Origin: Candidatus Rhabdochlamydia oedothoracis
Lineage (GTDB): Bacteria; Chlamydiota; Chlamydiia; Chlamydiales; Rhabdochlamydiaceae
DNA: 64,000 bases
Assembly: GCF_019453995.1 (NCBI RefSeq)
Contig: NZ_CP075587.1
Coordinates: 992,001 to 1,056,000 of the forward strand
Direction: 5' to 3'
The position numbers were made by a program, and so were the translations under genes. Below are positions 35,167-44,938 of this stretch, piece after piece. The notes under the pieces are model-generated. The model had not been told where the DNA came from. It was given only the letters and a program-made list of their open reading frames with translations, and made no database searches. The first letter of the stretch is position 1; the number at the start of each line of letters is the position of its first letter.

Positions 35167-35993
35167 AGCAATTGACCTGTTTTTATCAACAAAAGATTCA
35201 GTTCCATGGGATTTTTATATGTAAACATTGTTTTTATAAGCATGCCTGCTGGTAGAAGGCATAAAAGCGTACAAAGAGCAAACGGATGGGAATCGTGGAA
35301 AAAAAATAAAGATCCAAAAGCTGCTAATAAACAAAAAAGATATTCCCATTTACCAAATGATTTACCAAAACAAGAGACTAAAGTTTTTTTATGAGCTAAT
35401 AGATCTTCATCGATATCTCTTACATTATTTACCGTTAAGATTGCAGTAGAGATTGCTCCAGGAGCAATACCAGCTAGTAATGCCTCTAAAGATAGAGAGC
35501 CTATTTGCAAATAATACGCTCCGCTGACTGCAATCGGACCAAAAAAAAACCATACAAAAAGATCGCCGAGCCCAAGATAAGCTAGAGGATAAGGCCCTGC
35601 TGTATATAAAATAGATAAACATAAAGAAACAATGAGTAAGCAAGCGATAAGAGCTTTTCCAATGATCACTAAATATATACCGCTTAAAAGCGTTAACAAC
35701 ATACTTATGATTATGGCTTGGCGCATTGTCTTATGGGATACGAGCTTTGCTTGAGTAACACGTATAAATCCTTTGCGCTGATGAGTATCAGCTCCTTTGA
35801 GATAATCAAAATAGTCATTTGCTAAATTGGTTGTAATTTGAATCCCTAAAGCAGTGCACATGGTGCAGAGGAAAATTAACCAATCAAAGCTGCCAATTTT
35901 AATAGCCATCGTTGTTGCAATCAGAACAGGGCTTATACTAGCAATTAAAGTTTTCAGTCGAATCGCTAGTGTCCAGATTTGAATAGCATGCAT
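35124..35993 (-). CDS. menA: 1,4-Dihydroxy-2-naphthoate polyprenyltransferase
   Basis: The 289-residue UbiA-family membrane enzyme attaches the isoprenoid tail to DHNA. About eight hydrophobic helices are visible. The first Asp-rich motif is NLANDYFDYLKGADTHQRKG near 58, and the second is NNVRDIDEDLLAHKKTL near 190. It starts 3 bases after the menB stop. It looks complete. Confidence 0.9.
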   Translation of the reverse strand: MHAIQIWTLAIRLKTLIASISPVLIATTMAIKIGSFDWLIFLCTMCTALGIQITTNLANDYFDYLKGADTHQRKGFIRVTQAKLVSHKTMRQAIIISMLLTLLSGIYLVIIGKALIACLLIVSLCLSILYTAGPYPLAYLGLGDLFVWFFFGPIAVSGAYYLQIGSLSLEALLAGIAPGAISTAILTVNNVRDIDEDLLAHKKTLVSCFGKSFGKWEYLFCLLAAFGSLFFFHDSHPFALCTLLCLLPAGMLIKTMFTYKNPMELNLLLIKTGQLLCLFTALFCIGWML

Positions 35994-35996
35994 ATT

Positions 35997-36830
35997 TTAA
36001 GGCCGTTTAGGAAATTGTGAGAAATTAGGGCTGCGTTTTTGCAGAAAAGCACTACGCCCCTCTTGCGCTTCTTCTGTCATATAATAGAGTAAAGTAGCAT
36101 TCCCTGCTAACTCCTGCAGTCCTGCTTGCCCATCACAATCAGCATTAAAAGCAGATTTTATACAGCGAAGAGCTAAAGGAGAATGCTGAAGAATTTCATA
36201 ACACCACTGCAAAGTAGTTCCTTCTAATTCTTCATAAGGGACCACGCAGTTAATAAGACCCATTTCTAAAGCTTCTTTTGCGGTGTATTTTCTGCATAAA
36301 AACCAGATCTCTTTCGCTTTTTTTTGTCCTACTATCCGTGCTAGATAACTAGAGCCGAACCCTCCATCAAAAGAGCCTACTTTAGGACCCACTTGTCCAA
36401 AAATGGAATGATCTGCTGCAATTGTCAAATCACAGACCAAATGCAAAACATGTCCGCCACCAATGGCAAAGCCTGACACCATGGCAATGACCGGTTTTGG
36501 TAGCCCACGGATTTCTTTTTGTAAATCTAATACGTTTAGACGGTCTGTGCCTTCTAAATCTGTATATCCAGCATTACCGCGAACTTTTTGATCCCCACCG
36601 GAACAAAATGCTTCTTTACCTTTTCCTGTTAAAACAACCACTCCTATGTTGAGATCGCTACGAGCATCTTGTAGAGCATGTGATATCTCAGAAATGGTTA
36701 AAGGGCGAAAAGCATTTCTCACCTCAGGACGATTAATGGTAATTTTAGCAATACCGCTGTGTTTATGATATAAAATATCTTGATAACTACCCGCTATTTC
36801 CCAGATTACATGTTCTTCAACTGTTTGCAT
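35997..36830 (-). CDS. menB: 1,4-Dihydroxy-2-naphthoyl-CoA synthase
   Basis: The 277-residue crotonase-family enzyme cyclises o-succinylbenzoyl-CoA. Motifs are [10 protein letters not shown] near 35, [12 protein letters not shown] near 80, the oxyanion loop [20 protein letters not shown] near 118, and [18 protein letters not shown] near 148, with the Asp-Gly-Gly typical of MenB. It is the first gene of the distal men block. Upstream, the IS island begins within about 190 bases, so its promoter must lie in 36831-37016 or come from the island. Confidence 0.93.
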   Translation of the reverse strand: MQTVEEHVIWEIAGSYQDILYHKHSGIAKITINRPEVRNAFRPLTISEISHALQDARSDLNIGVVVLTGKGKEAFCSGGDQKVRGNAGYTDLEGTDRLNVLDLQKEIRGLPKPVIAMVSGFAIGGGHVLHLVCDLTIAADHSIFGQVGPKVGSFDGGFGSSYLARIVGQKKAKEIWFLCRKYTAKEALEMGLINCVVPYEELEGTTLQWCYEILQHSPLALRCIKSAFNADCDGQAGLQELAGNATLLYYMTEEAQEGRSAFLQKRSPNFSQFPKRP

Positions 36831-37016
36831 AAAACACCCCCAATATGTGGTTTATGTTACAAAACGTTGTTTTCGTTGGCAATTCAAAATTAAGCCATTT
36901 GTTTTTTTTCATTTATCCTATTTGATCCTAGGAAGGTTCCTATAACATCATTCGTCTGCCCCATAGAGTATTCTAAAAAGGTAAGTTCGGTCTTATGATA
37001 TAAAGGGATTAGGGGT

Positions 37017-37275
37017 ATGTTTAGTCCCAAAGTATAATGGTGTATACTATGAACATTTAGCATCAAAGGAAACATTATGGGACAAATAGTACATGGGTGC
37101 GCCAAAACAACTGAGGCGATACGTCGGAAAATACAAAATAGTCAAAAGAGCATAGCCAAATTAGCAGATGAGTTGAGTCTCAACCCTAAAACTGTTCTTA
37201 AGTGGAGGAAGAGAGGGTTTCAGCACGATGCTCCTATGGTCATTCTAATATCCTAAGCAATGAAGAAGAGGCTAT
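37017..37275 (+). mobile_element. IS481-like transposase N-terminal fragment
   Basis: A terminus TGTTTAGTCCCAAAGT at about 37017 precedes an ATG at 37078. The coding starts MGQIVHGCAKTTEAIRRKIQ and continues with a helix-turn-helix (SLNPKTVLKWRKRG), the usual start of IS481-type integrases. It shifts frame near 37233 (SNILSNEEEAI continues in another frame) and is cut at 37275 by an IS630 element. The catalytic domain is absent. Confidence 0.75.
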
Positions 37276-37712
37276 ATACTGAAATGCATTAGAAAAAAGA
37301 CTTGTCAAACACTAAATTCATTGAAATTTTCTAATGGATTGAGATATAAATTGTTCTCATATGCAACTAAAAGCGAACTTTTTAACAAGAAACCAAAAAG
37401 ACATCCTCAAGGCTCGTCATCGCCATGAACGGGATAAAAGGCTATGCGATAGAATCAAATCTATTTTATTGTTAGATGAAGGGTGGACATGCCCACAAGT
37501 AGCACATGCTTTACTCCTAGATGACGATACGATAAGACGTTATTATATCTATTCAGAAGACGGAAAAGAAGCCTTACTAAATTTGAACTATACAGGAAAG
37601 GTTTGCTGGCTCAGTCAAAATCAGCTTGAGCAACTAAAAATCTATGTAAAAGAAGAAGCACTCCATTCGGCTAAACAAGTCATTAATTTTGCCAAAGACC
37701 GCTTTGGAATAT
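37276..37712 (+). mobile_element. IS630 element, 5' part only
   Basis: The left end TACTGAAATGCATTAG and the N-terminal 117 codons from 37361 (KARHRHERDKRLCDRIKSIL) match the IS630 copy at 50849-53994. A MITE joins at 37713 and the rest is missing, including all catalytic residues. Confidence 0.85.
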
Positions 37713-37787
37713 ATATTAGTGCCAATTCAAACGGCTAGCTTAATGGGATTTAAGTCAACGACTTGAAACTTGTCGTTTATCCTAATA
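37713..37787 (+). repeat. TA-inserting MITE, partial copy 4
   Basis: About 75 bp from TTAGTGCCAATTCAAACGGC through the TTCAAGTC hairpin to the TTATCCTAATATA region are present. The right end is lost at the junction with the next element. Confidence 0.8.
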
Positions 37788-37858
37788 TATCCTGCACGCT
37801 CTTTGCAAATCTTTCTCCAGAATATCCTCACTTTTGAAAAGATTTTAAACAGGATCTT
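37788..37858 (-). repeat. Fragment of the IS427-derived MITE
   Basis: On the minus strand the terminus CCTGTTTAAAATCTTTTC runs directly into GAGGATATTCTGGAGAAAG, the same internal junction as the 277-bp element at 18010-18286. It is cut short by the flanking MITE fragment. 37859-37957 is AT-rich and unassigned. Confidence 0.7.
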
Positions 37859-37957
37859 AAAAAAAAGAAAGTTAAGAGATTTTTTAGAAAGTCCTTTATT
37901 TAAAATAAAAAATTTAAATTTATACAACTTATTGATTTTAAGTATTTTTTTATTATT

Positions 37958-39097
37958 GGCCCTTTCAACCTTGAAGTGCACAAAAAAGAACATATAAATA
38001 CTTGAAAAAACATCTATTGTGCACCCGAGCATAGCATGTTTGTAGATAATCTCGTAAACACTTCTAGTGGAGTTTCGAAGTTGAGAGCCTTTCTAGGTCT
38101 GTTATTTAGTAAAGTTTCCACCCTTTCTATATCCTTGGAAGTCGTATCTAAAAAGCTTTGTGTTTTAGGAAAATATTGCCTAACTAGTCCGTTTGTATGC
38201 TCATTTAAGCCTCTTTCCCAAGAATGGTAGGGCGTTGCAAAGTAGAAGTCTGTCTCTAGCTCGAAACTAACCATTTGGTGATAGGCAAATTCTTTTCCGT
38301 TGTCTGCTGTTAATGTGTGTACAAAATCTTTGATAGGTTTAAGTTGTTCAATTAACGCTTGACTTACTTCCTCTGCAGTTTTATGAGAAACTTTGGCGAG
38401 CTTAGTTAGCTTGGAAGTTCTTTCTACCATTGATACAATTACGCCTTTATGTCCTGCCCCTATGACTGTATCTAGTTCCCAGTCTCCTAAACGAGTCTTT
38501 TTTTCTACAATACAAGGCCGTTGCTTAATATCTATACGACCAGGCATGTTCCCTCTTCCAGAAGCTCCCTTTCTCTGCTTGTTATATTTTTTCCCTCGAT
38601 GACGGAGCTCTCTATAAAGCTGTCCTCCCTGTCGTTTATCTTTCCAGATATGATTATAGATGGTCTCATGACTAACATGTTCTTTACCATGTCTTTTAAG
38701 CCATCCGGATATTTGTATAGGGCTCCATTGCAACTTGATTTTTTCTTCAATACGGGTAACTATTTGAGGAGTCATTTTTTTATTGGGCTGAGAATTTTTT
38801 CTAAGAAATGCTTTTTCTTGAGCTTGCTGATGACGGTATCCTCGTTGCCCTTTATTTCTCTTAAGTTCCCTACTAATAGTGCTATGATGAACTTTTAGAA
38901 TGTTTGCTATTGAGCTAGATGTATCTCCTCTAGCTTTTAAAATATAAATCTGACATCTTTGGTCATAGGTTAGGTGATGGTAGCCTTTAGGCAAGGTCTC
39001 TCCTTGTGTTTGATTGTTAAAAATCACAATAGAGATTCTTTCATCGCCTGCCTATTCTTTTTTTAATTCTTCTGTGCACTTCAAACTTGAAAAGACT
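37958..39097 (-). mobile_element. IS30-family element, full copy C
   Basis: The element is 1140 bp with complete ends. The flanking triplets ATT and TAT do not match, so the original target duplication is not preserved. It forms part of the island that splits the men genes. Confidence 0.95.
38014..39027 (-). CDS. IS30 family transposase (copy C)
   Basis: The 337-residue transposase is the same as copies B and D by inspection. All catalytic residues are kept. Confidence 0.95.
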   Translation of the reverse strand: MIFNNQTQGETLPKGYHHLTYDQRCQIYILKARGDTSSSIANILKVHHSTISRELKRNKGQRGYRHQQAQEKAFLRKNSQPNKKMTPQIVTRIEEKIKLQWSPIQISGWLKRHGKEHVSHETIYNHIWKDKRQGGQLYRELRHRGKKYNKQRKGASGRGNMPGRIDIKQRPCIVEKKTRLGDWELDTVIGAGHKGVIVSMVERTSKLTKLAKVSHKTAEEVSQALIEQLKPIKDFVHTLTADNGKEFAYHQMVSFELETDFYFATPYHSWERGLNEHTNGLVRQYFPKTQSFLDTTSKDIERVETLLNNRPRKALNFETPLEVFTRLSTNMLCSGAQ

Positions 39098-39694
39098 TAT
39101 GTCAAACTATCCCCTCCATTAACTTTTCAATATATAAAATCTCCTGAGTTTAAAAAAGATGAAGTACACGCCAGGTATAGCATACAGACATGTATTAAAT
39201 TCTTAGCTGACTATTGCAAAGAAAAAATTGCCAAAAAAGAAAATTACGAGGAAGAGCTTAAGTTACTTTGGTCCTTGCTTATAAAGAACCATCCAAATTT
39301 AGCACCAGATCCTTTGTCTATCGATCTCATAAGCTCTCCTGAGTTTAAAGCAGATGAAGTAAAAGCCAGATATAGTGAAGATACACGTCGTATATTTATA
39401 GAAGACTATATTAAAGAAAAAATTGCCAAAAAAAAAGAAAAGATTACTAAGTCAGACTTAAATTTATCGGGAGAAGAACATACTATTTTCATAAAAAAAC
39501 TTCAACTTACAAATAAAGATTATAATAATTTTTTCTTAAAAGTTTTGAATCAATTTCCAAAAAAAATGATTAGTGAAAATCTAAAAGCCTATTTCGCATC
39601 TTTTCGATGCGGAAAAAAAAGGATACGACGCAGGAAAAAAATATCAGGAAATAAAAAGACATACAGGCGACTGACCATTAAAACAAAATCTTGA
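39098..39694 (+). pseudogene. Unknown repeat-containing protein, 5' end lost at IS30
   Basis: The frame enters from the IS30 end and runs to a TGA at 39694. It contains two copies of a module of about 35 residues beginning SPEFK-DEV-ARYS and ending KEKIAKK (near 39144 and 39333). From about 39612 the C-terminus is derived from IS427-type DNA (GKKISG-like segment, in a basic stretch), so both ends are foreign. The family is not recognised; an in-frame read from IS30 at 39014 would give a chimera. Confidence 0.45.
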
Positions 39695-39955
39695 ATTTAG
39701 AGTGCGGATGCTAGAAACTGTTCGAGACATATCTAGAGATATGTTATTACACAACCAGTCTGCTCGATATAGATAAATTTGCTAAGAGCCTGTTTAAAAT
39801 CTTTTCAGTAAGGTATAATGATAGTTTTCATAAAACCTTTGGAGGTAATTATGATCCGCTCTTATCCAAGCGATATTTCTCGTAAACAATTTAGCAAAAT
39901 CCATCTAATACTTGAGTCTACACGCAAAAAAACACGTCCACGAAGAGTTGATCTA

Positions 39956-40051
39956 TAGTAGTGCCAATTCAAACGGAATGGGTTTCAAGTCAACGACTTG
40001 AAACTTGTCGTTAATCCTATATTTTTCTATAAGATTGAATCGGAACCACTA
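39956..40051 (+). repeat. TA-inserting MITE, copy 5 (complete)
   Basis: The 96-bp element lies in IS427-type orfA with TA on each side (39954-39955 and 40052-40053). The ends TAGTAGTGCCAATTCAAAC and GATTGAATCGGAACCACTA are imperfect inverted repeats. The centre TTTCAAGTC-AAC-GACTTGAAA is a 9-bp hairpin. The empty site is visible at 51091-51110. Confidence 0.9.
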
Positions 40052-40220
40052 TATATGATATTTTTTGTGGAATTTTGTACATTTTAAAAAGTGGTTGCCA
40101 GTGGCGTATGTCAGGGCCAACGCATGAAGATTTTGCTTGATAATTGAGAGATAAAAAATGATTCTGGCTCCTTTTTCATAAGGAGTATAAAATGGAAGAA
40201 TTCATTCATTCTTCATCTAT

Positions 40221-41158
40221 TATAGTTATTTAAAATATTATTGATAAAGTTGTATATTTTTCTCCAACAAAATATATGGAGGTAGAGAAATGCCTAAACC
40301 TTATTCAATGGATCTAAGAAAACGAGTGCTTCAATACCTAGAAGAAAATAACGACAAAATGAAGGCCAGCCAGCTATTTCAAGTTGGGATTGCAACTGTC
40401 TACCGATGGGTAAAGCGTAAGAAACAAAGAGGAAACGTAGAACCTCTAAAAAAGAAAAGCACTTATAAGAAAATTGATGATCAGAGATTAATCGCTTATG
40501 TAGAAAAAAACCCCGATCATTTTTTATCAGAGATTGCAAAGCATTTTGGTTTGACTTTGCAAGCAATCTTTTACGCTTTGAAAAGACTCAAGATCACAAG
40601 AAAAAAAAGATTGCGTTTTATAAGGAAAGGAATGCGGAAGCAAGAGCGGAATATCTAAAAAAGATAGAAGCAATTTCTCCTGAAAAAAGGGTCTATTTGG
40701 ATCAGAGCGGAATCAGTCAATATGTGCATAGGCAATATGCGAGGAGCGCGAGGGGAAAACAAATATTTGGAGGAATTTCAGGAAAACGATTTGGTAGACA
40801 GAGTGTAATTTCGGCACTACAAGGGAAGAAATTGCTGGCACCGATGTGTTTTGAAGGAACTTGCAATACGGATCTATTTAATGTATGGCTAAAACAGGAA
40901 TTGATTCCAAATTTGACTCATGGCCAAGTTTTGATTCTCGATAACGCGAGCTTTCATAAATCAAAGACAACTAGAACATTGATAGAGGAAAGTGGATACA
41001 AAATGCTCTTTCTCCCGCCTTATTCACCGGACTTAAATCCTATCGAAAAATATTGGGCCAATATGAAAACGAAAATCCGAGAACTTTTACCTACTGTAGC
41101 TAATTTATCCGAAGCCTTAGATCAAGCTGTTTTATCAATGTCGATTTAAATAACTATA
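40221..41158 (+). mobile_element. IS630-family element with intact ends
   Basis: Perfect inverted ends TATAGTTATTTAAA (40221-40234) and TTTAAATAACTATA (41145-41158) enclose a two-frame transposase. The outer TA on each side fits the TA target duplication of the IS630/Tc1 group. It is inserted in ISAs1 coding sequence. Confidence 0.88.
40290..41149 (+). CDS. IS630 family transposase (orfA/orfB, -1 frameshift)
   Basis: orfA (40290-40658) begins MPKPYSMDLRKRVLQYLEEN and holds the helix-turn-helix. orfB overlaps it in the -1 frame from the A8 run near 40600 (KKIAFYKERNAEARAEYLKK). orfB carries the DDE residues in VYLDQSGIS, LILDNASFH and LNPIEKYWANMK and ends at 41149. Programmed -1 frameshifting on an A-rich slippery site is usual in this IS630 branch, so the element may be functional. 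Confidence 0.85.
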
Positions 41159-42071
41159 TGATGCATTTAAGGCGCGCAATCAACTAGATAGCCTTCATGA
41201 TATTATCAGCACATCTATCCTAGCCATGCTATGTGGACAAGATGATTACATGGGCTTTAGCTTGTGGACACAGATGAACCTCGATTGGTTATAATCTGTT
41301 AATATCTGCAAATATGGAGCTCCTTCTCCATGATACCTATGAGAGGTTTTTTGCCTTTTTAAATCCTCATTCGTTCCGTTAGGTACAAAGGAAATTCTTC
41401 ATGCGTAAGCCCTTGGGCGTATGTTACCCATAGAATATCCTAAATGGGAATTATGTTATTATTATTTCCCTCTTTGGAATAAAAAAGATGATAAAAATTC
41501 TAAGAGTATTCTTGAAATAGTTTTAAAAAAAATGGGTTGGAGAGGTCAGAAAAAGCAGTGGTCGGAAAGAGAAAACAAGCTTTGTAATTATTGATGCTCA
41601 AAGTGTTAAAAATACTGATACAGCGGAGAAGAAAGGATATGATGCAGGGAAAAAAATATCAGGAATAAAAAGACATATAGCAGTCGATACCCAAGGGCTT
41701 CCTCATGCGATTCACATTACCAATGCTAATATCACTGACAGAAATGGGTGTATAGCAGCATTTTCACTACATAAAAACCATTTGTTCGGTGGGAGGATAT
41801 TCTGGAGAAAAATTTGCAAAGAGTGTGCAGGAGATATTAGGATGTATAGTAGAAATAGCCAAAAGAAATACACTTCATACTTTTACAGTTATTCCCAAAA
41901 GATGGGTTGTAGAGCGTTCTTTTGCGCGGATAGAAAAATGTCGCAGGCTATGGAAAAATTGCGAAAGAAAACTACATACAAGCCTGAATATGGTGGTTCT
42001 TGCTTTTATTGCTCTACTTTTGAAAAGATTTTAAACAGGCTCTTAGTTAATTAAACTCAAGATTGGGCTTT

Positions 42072-43739
42072 TCAAGACTTTTTTAAAGAAGAAAACATTT
42101 CTGAAAGTAGCTCTTCGATTTGCCTATGATCCAAAAGATTTTTTTCTCGATTGATTGCAAGCTCAATAACACAAGAATGAGGGTCTTGTTGCAAAAGTTT
42201 TTTTAAAGAGATAAGGTCGTAAGGTGCGTAATAGGCAAGAGAAAAAAGCTTTGCTGCTGAAGAAAAAGAGATTTCATGTGCTGTTGCAAAAAAGGTTTCT
42301 TTAATGGTTTTGGGTTGGTCAAGAGGAAGAAAAGAAAAAATACCTCCGCCTTGATTATTAATCACAATTAAAGTGCATGGGTAAGGGGACTTGGCAACTA
42401 AAACTAGCGAATTTAAGTCGTGTAGAAAACTTAAATCTCCAAGAAGCGCAATGGTGTGTTTTTGTGCACCTATTGCTATACCACAGGCAGTGGCAATATT
42501 GCCATCGATGCCAGAGAGTCCGCGGTTAGCAAAAACAGGTCCTGAAACTAGGGAAAGGTAGCAGTTGGCATCCCGGATGGGCATGCTATTTCCCAGGAAA
42601 AGAGCAGCGCTTTTTTGCTCAAGAAGATAGGCTATTGCAGGCTCTGAGAGCGTTGTTTGTTTAAGGAAATAATCAGATAGCTTTTTTGAGGTGTGTAATT
42701 GCCTTGTCTGCCAAAAACTAAGATGAGATGTAGTTTTAGACGTATTAAGCTTAAGACATAGCATTTGGCAAAAAGAAGAGGGATCTGATTGCATGCGATG
42801 ATTAATTATATGGGCTGGATCAAAACGATGAGGCCCTTCTAAGACTTGTAAATAGAATTTAGGAGGGGATTTTTCCAATGTTTGTAAAAGAATCTTAGAA
42901 ACAAAGCGCTCACCCATTTGAATAACTGTCTCAAAAGAGCAAGGGTGCGTTTTTAAGATCAAATCAAAATGAGAGATGATTAAAGGATGGTTAAAGGCTC
43001 TTAGAGGAGAGAGAATATCAGGAAAAATAGGCCAATTTAACTTCTCTGCTAGAGCGATGACAGGGGATACTGGACTTGTTGCAGTTGCGATGATCACTCC
43101 ATTTGCATGTTCTTTTAAGTGAGATGCGTATTGTTCAATAATTGAAGAACTAGGGATTAGACAAGCGCGTGTATAGTGTATAGAAGGAAGAAGCTCTAGA
43201 GATTTATGGGCAGAAGAAAGTGGTTCTCGAAACATACAATTAAGATGAACTGGCCCTTGAGCGTAATAAACCGCTTGAGCAATGGTTGTGGGAAGGGATT
43301 TTATAGAAGAGAGTTCATCAGCACAGGGAAGATCTATTTGCCAATGCACATAAGATCCAAAAATATGAACTTGGTCGCAACTTTGGTTAGCGCCGCAATC
43401 GCGTAATTCAGGAGGGCGATCGGCTGTTAACAAAATAAGAGGAACAAAGTCGTGCTTTGCTTCCATTACCGCAGGCAGAAGATTGCCAACTGCTGTACCA
43501 GAAGTAACAATGAGTGCAACAGGCTTTTTTCTGGCTTTGGCAAACCCTAATGCATAAAAAGCTAATCCTCTTTCATCGAAATGAATATGGCTGTGTGCTT
43601 CGAAGTGATTAGCAACAGCTAAAACAAGAGGGGTTGATCTAGAACCTGGAGCCAGAAAAAAATCTTGTACTCCTTGTTTAACGAGCTGATCTATGAGTTG
43701 GTAACTAAAATAATAGTTGTTTTCTGCAATTGATTTCAT
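42072..43739 (-). CDS. menD: 2-succinyl-5-enolpyruvyl-6-hydroxy-3-cyclohexene-1-carboxylate synthase
   Basis: The 555-residue thiamine-diphosphate enzyme joins isochorismate and 2-oxoglutarate. Motifs are DFFLAPGSRSTPLVLA near 25, HFDERGLAFYALGFAKA near 55, GNSMPIRDANCYL near 385, and NRGLSGIDGNIATACG with NNQGGGIFSFLP in the C-terminal TPP domain. It overlaps menF by 4 bases (ATGA). It is the last intact gene before the IS island. Confidence 0.92.
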   Translation of the reverse strand: MKSIAENNYYFSYQLIDQLVKQGVQDFFLAPGSRSTPLVLAVANHFEAHSHIHFDERGLAFYALGFAKARKKPVALIVTSGTAVGNLLPAVMEAKHDFVPLILLTADRPPELRDCGANQSCDQVHIFGSYVHWQIDLPCADELSSIKSLPTTIAQAVYYAQGPVHLNCMFREPLSSAHKSLELLPSIHYTRACLIPSSSIIEQYASHLKEHANGVIIATATSPVSPVIALAEKLNWPIFPDILSPLRAFNHPLIISHFDLILKTHPCSFETVIQMGERFVSKILLQTLEKSPPKFYLQVLEGPHRFDPAHIINHRMQSDPSSFCQMLCLKLNTSKTTSHLSFWQTRQLHTSKKLSDYFLKQTTLSEPAIAYLLEQKSAALFLGNSMPIRDANCYLSLVSGPVFANRGLSGIDGNIATACGIAIGAQKHTIALLGDLSFLHDLNSLVLVAKSPYPCTLIVINNQGGGIFSFLPLDQPKTIKETFFATAHEISFSSAAKLFSLAYYAPYDLISLKKLLQQDPHSCVIELAINREKNLLDHRQIEELLSEMFSSLKKS

Positions 43740-44938
43740 GAAAGTATCCTACAAAAAGCGACTGCTTTGGCTTCTAACTCTTCCCATTCCTTTAAAGGAT
43801 TGCTTCCTGGGACAATTCCAGCGCCAGCAAATACTTTTAAACAAGAGCTAGTCACAAGCGCAGAGCGTATTCCAACGGCTATATCAGCTCCTTTAGTTCC
43901 CAGATAGCCAATCGCTCCACTATACCAACCACGCTGAAAGGGTTCTAAGAATTTTAAGAGTTTAAGGGCTTCTTGGGTAGGTGTTCCACATACAGCTGGT
44001 GTGGGATGCAGAGCTATTAATAGCTTTTGATCTGTACAATCAGAGGTTAGAGTAGCCATTGCTCTATTATGTAAATGTTGCACAGAAGTTGTGCGCAGGA
44101 TTTGATCCTTTTGCCAGCTTAACTGATTAGATAGAGGTAAAAGAGCTTGTTCGATAAATTTTTTCACAAAGTTAAATTCTCGGTTGTCTTTAGCAGAAGA
44201 CTTAAGCTCATGAGCTAGCTTATTCTCATTTATTCCACGCGGCCTTGTTCCTGCAATAGCTTCACTAAAAACCACATTTTTTTTTCTATGGAATAAGGTT
44301 TCTGGAGTAGCCCCTAAAAAGGCAGTGTCTTTAGAAAACTGAAAGGCGAAGCAAGTAGCTGTTTCTGCTTTTTTTTCAAGGGCTTGGAACAAAGGCCAAG
44401 CAGGAGTAGTAGTAAATTGTGTTTGACGCGCAAGTACAATTTTTTCAAGGCCTTTGATAGAAAGTACATGTTCGACATTTTTTTCCCATTCGGTCCAATT
44501 GGGCGAATGAGAAATTTTAACACAGGGAGCAACCTGCTCTATAGGGTTTTCTGGTTTGAGCTCTTTAAAAACCAGGGGATTGGGATTTTGATTGATAAAG
44601 TGTGCAATCAATGTAATTTTATCATTGGTTTGGACAATTTCAAAACGAGGTAACCAGAATTGAGTAATGGGAAGTTCTTCTCCCCAAGCAGATTCAGGAA
44701 AATGGATGCCTCCAAAAAAACGAAGATCTACATCTTCTGTTTGCTCAATATGAGGGATGTCAGAGTAACACAGAAGTGAGCCTAGTGCCATGCGAGTTGT
44801 TTTGGTGTGCTTATCTTTCCAATAGACTTTAGGATAGATGTCCTGAGAAGCTAACCAGGAAACATTGGAAAGATACGAGAAATCAAGAAAGCAAGAGTCG
44901 TAGGCAAAAGATGTGTTATTTACAAAAAAACTTCTCAT
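43736..44938 (-). CDS. menF: Isochorismate synthase
   Basis: The 400-residue chorismate-binding-family enzyme converts chorismate to isochorismate. C-terminal motifs are EKIVLARQ near 200, FLGATPETLFHRK near 235, SEAIAGTRPRG near 255, LHPTPAVCGTP near 325, and GWYSGAIGYLG near 352. The ATG at 44938 overlaps the menG stop as ATGA and is chosen over longer frames reaching 45046 inside menG. The entry point of menaquinone synthesis is therefore encoded together with menG and menD. Confidence 0.9.
   Translation of the reverse strand: MRSFFVNNTSFAYDSCFLDFSYLSNVSWLASQDIYPKVYWKDKHTKTTRMALGSLLCYSDIPHIEQTEDVDLRFFGGIHFPESAWGEELPITQFWLPRFEIVQTNDKITLIAHFINQNPNPLVFKELKPENPIEQVAPCVKISHSPNWTEWEKNVEHVLSIKGLEKIVLARQTQFTTTPAWPLFQALEKKAETATCFAFQFSKDTAFLGATPETLFHRKKNVVFSEAIAGTRPRGINENKLAHELKSSAKDNREFNFVKKFIEQALLPLSNQLSWQKDQILRTTSVQHLHNRAMATLTSDCTDQKLLIALHPTPAVCGTPTQEALKLLKFLEPFQRGWYSGAIGYLGTKGADIAVGIRSALVTSSCLKVFAGAGIVPGSNPLKEWEELEAKAVAFCRILS

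Larger units (their letters stand above)
40112..41415 (+). mobile_element. ISAs1-family fragment carrying an IS630
   Basis: The ends CAGGGCCAACGCATGAAG and CTTCATGCGTAAGCCCTTG are flanked by a 9-bp duplication GGCGTATGT (40103-40111 and 41416-41424). ISAs1 transposase N-terminal coding (MEEFIHSS, then QLDSLHDIISTSILAMLCGQ to AFLNPHSFR near 41376) is split by an IS630 at 40221-41158. The catalytic part is deleted, so it is defective. Confidence 0.85.
39786..42042 (+). mobile_element. IS427-type element with three nested insertions
   Basis: The termini GAGCCTGTTTAAAATC (39786) and GATTTTAAACAGGCTC (ending 42042) enclose orfA (ATG at 39851) and orfB (41520-42034) of the IS5-family element. A MITE sits at 39956-40051. 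An ISAs1 fragment at 40112-41415 contains an IS630. orfB has also lost about 20 bases near 41790. The element is dead. Its right end lies 30 bases from the menD stop. Confidence 0.85.

Noticed and set aside
36890-37105. 71-residue open frame on the minus strand upstream of menB
   Set aside because: It overlaps the IS481-like N-terminal coding on the plus strand and has no recognisable features.
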